Source: Smittium mucronatum
Lineage: Eukaryota > Kickxellomycota > Harpellomycetes > Harpellales > Legeriomycetaceae
Length of the DNA stretch: 11,531 nt
Assembly: GCA_001953115.1 (NCBI GenBank)
Contig: LSSL01002925.1
Span: forward strand, 1 to 11,531
Reading direction: 5' to 3'
The notes beneath the pieces are model-generated. The model had not been told where the DNA came from. It did no database searches and was given only the letters and a program-made list of their open reading frames with translations. The position numbers were made by a program, and so were the translations under genes. Positions 10,750 to 11,531 of this stretch are shown piece by piece (position 1 is the stretch's first letter; the number at the start of each line of letters is the position of its first letter).

Positions 10750-10868
10750 AGAATTGACCAATTTTCATTGCGTGATGTCACCATTTGAAAAAATTTCGAT
10801 TGGGCGATATTTCCATTTGATGAAGTGTCCATTTGGCCAATGTGCATTTGATGAAATAGAATTTGGGT
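10750..10868 (+). repeat. Right array of 16-bp tandem units, alternating two types
   Basis: Units close to CATTTGRYGAARTGTC start at about 10750, 10766, 10782, 10798, 10814, 10830, 10845 and 10861. The spacing is 16 bp at every step but one, which is 15. From 10782 on, two unit types alternate: one contains TTGATGAA or a decayed form (10782, 10814, 10845) and the other contains TTGG followed by GC, CC or GT (10798, 10830, 10861). This suggests that a 32-bp dimer was the unit that was amplified. The best preserved units are at 10814-10844, and quality falls towards 10750. No open frame runs through the array. It is a minisatellite-like repeat with no evidence of transcription. Confidence 0.75.
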
Positions 10869-11531
10869 CAAAAAATCGGATCAAATTTCGCGGTATCCTT
10901 ATTTTAACCGCAGATTAAAAAACAAAGTTAAAGAAAAGATCTGATTTTGCAAGAAAATATTAAAGACTCGGGTTTTAAAACAAAATCCCAGGACAAAATT
11001 TAAAAAATTATACATTTTATACAATATTTAAAAGATTTTAAAACCACAAGTTATTTTTTAAAATAAATATTTTCACTTTAATTAATTTCGAAAGTAGTAA
11101 TTTGAAACAAAAAGACTGAAAAAACTGTTCTTGTTAAAGAGATTAAAAAATGCATCTTTAAAAGCTTGGTATACCAAAAAGTTGCATATTATTAACCAAT
11201 TATTATTTTATAATGGCGAAATATCCATATATGCGATTAGTAATACGACAATTATAGAAATTAAAAGTACCGAAAAAGCGGGTATAAGGCTAAATTTAAT
11301 AAACTTTAATAAACCTATATTTGTATAGGCATGGTGTTTTACAATCATTATGATCTAGAATATATTTGTAAAAAAAAATGATAAATAACTATATTTTTAG
11401 AGTATGAGCATACTTTTATTTGTAATAATTGATAAGCGTAAAATTAAAATTTCAACGTTTTCAATTGATTTTTTTTAAAAAAAAAAAAAAATAGGGCATC
11501 TTGCATAAAACTCTTTGATACGGAAACAATA
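10869..11531. other. AT-rich noncoding DNA, right end
   Basis: A frame open from 11101 to a TAG at 11326-11328 runs 75 codons, with no ATG; the nominal start is TTG at 11131. Its G+C by codon position is about 22%, 28% and 23%, so it shows no coding signature, and I do not recognise the peptide. The stretch ends with the T8A15 tract and about 40 bases of ordinary sequence. Confidence 0.6.
11469..11491. repeat. T8A15 tract
   Basis: Eight Ts pass directly into fifteen As, the longest homopolymer in the window. At about 40% A, a 15-base run is well below one expected per window, so the tract probably arose by slippage. The junction is a perfect T8/A8 palindrome. Other long runs are T13 at 9913-9925, A11 at 3781-3791 and A10 at 10050-10059. 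Such poly(dA:dT) tracts are typical of eukaryotic noncoding DNA, where they disfavour nucleosomes. There is no retroelement body upstream that would make this a poly(A) tail. Confidence 0.6.

Larger units (their letters stand above)
10366..10868. mobile_element. Inverted pair of 16-bp repeat arrays, possible foldback or MITE-like element
   Basis: Two arrays built from one 16-bp word lie in opposite orientation, at 10366-10461 and 10750-10868, around a spacer of about 290 bp that is not repetitive. The inner part of the left array (10425-10455) and the reverse complement of 10782-10814 align over about 32 bp, with roughly three quarters of the bases identical and a two-base gap, so the arms are related by inversion and not only by a shared word. 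The pair is richer in G and C than its surroundings. Long arms made of short tandem subrepeats and no coding capacity are the known layout of foldback-type non-autonomous DNA transposons. No clear target-site duplication or sharp terminus is visible, so mobility is inference. The alternative is a minisatellite split by an internal inversion. Confidence 0.35.

Noticed and set aside
11101..11328. 75-codon open frame at the right end
   Set aside because: It contains no ATG, and G+C is about equal at the three codon positions, unlike coding DNA in an AT-rich genome.

Overview
This window reads as very AT-rich DNA (about one fifth G+C in the lines I counted by eye) with no convincing gene. It is full of A and T runs, and all six frames are closed at short intervals. 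At this composition a stop is expected about once every ten codons, so a handful of 60-77 codon open frames is what chance gives in 11.5 kb. I see no tRNA, rRNA, CRISPR array, telomere repeat or recognisable transposase. The most likely source is an intergenic or intronic stretch of an AT-rich eukaryotic nuclear genome. That view rests on the gene desert, the long poly(dA:dT) tracts and a degenerate 16-bp minisatellite near the right end. A decaying endosymbiont or organelle genome is a weaker alternative that I cannot exclude.

Layout. Positions 1-1090 hold nothing I can assign. At 1088-1270 on the minus strand there is a short frame with one hydrophobic segment and a weakly coding-like base pattern. 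Positions 1271-2756 hold only a three-copy 20-bp repeat (1671-1730) and chance-level hairpins. At 2757-2990 on the plus strand lies the longest frame (77 codons), also weakly coding-like and without an ATG. From 2991 to about 10,190 the sequence is featureless apart from a few short hairpins, a CRE-like palindrome at 7229-7238 and a small protein-like fragment at 9281-9367.

The one solid structure is at 10366-10868. Two arrays of a 16-bp unit lie in opposite orientation around a unique spacer of about 290 bp. The right array keeps a 16-bp phase through about eight units, and two unit types alternate, so the true period is probably 32 bp. This layout fits a foldback-type or MITE-like non-autonomous element, or an inverted minisatellite. 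The window ends in ordinary AT-rich DNA with a T8A15 tract at 11469-11491. No set of genes working together can be described.
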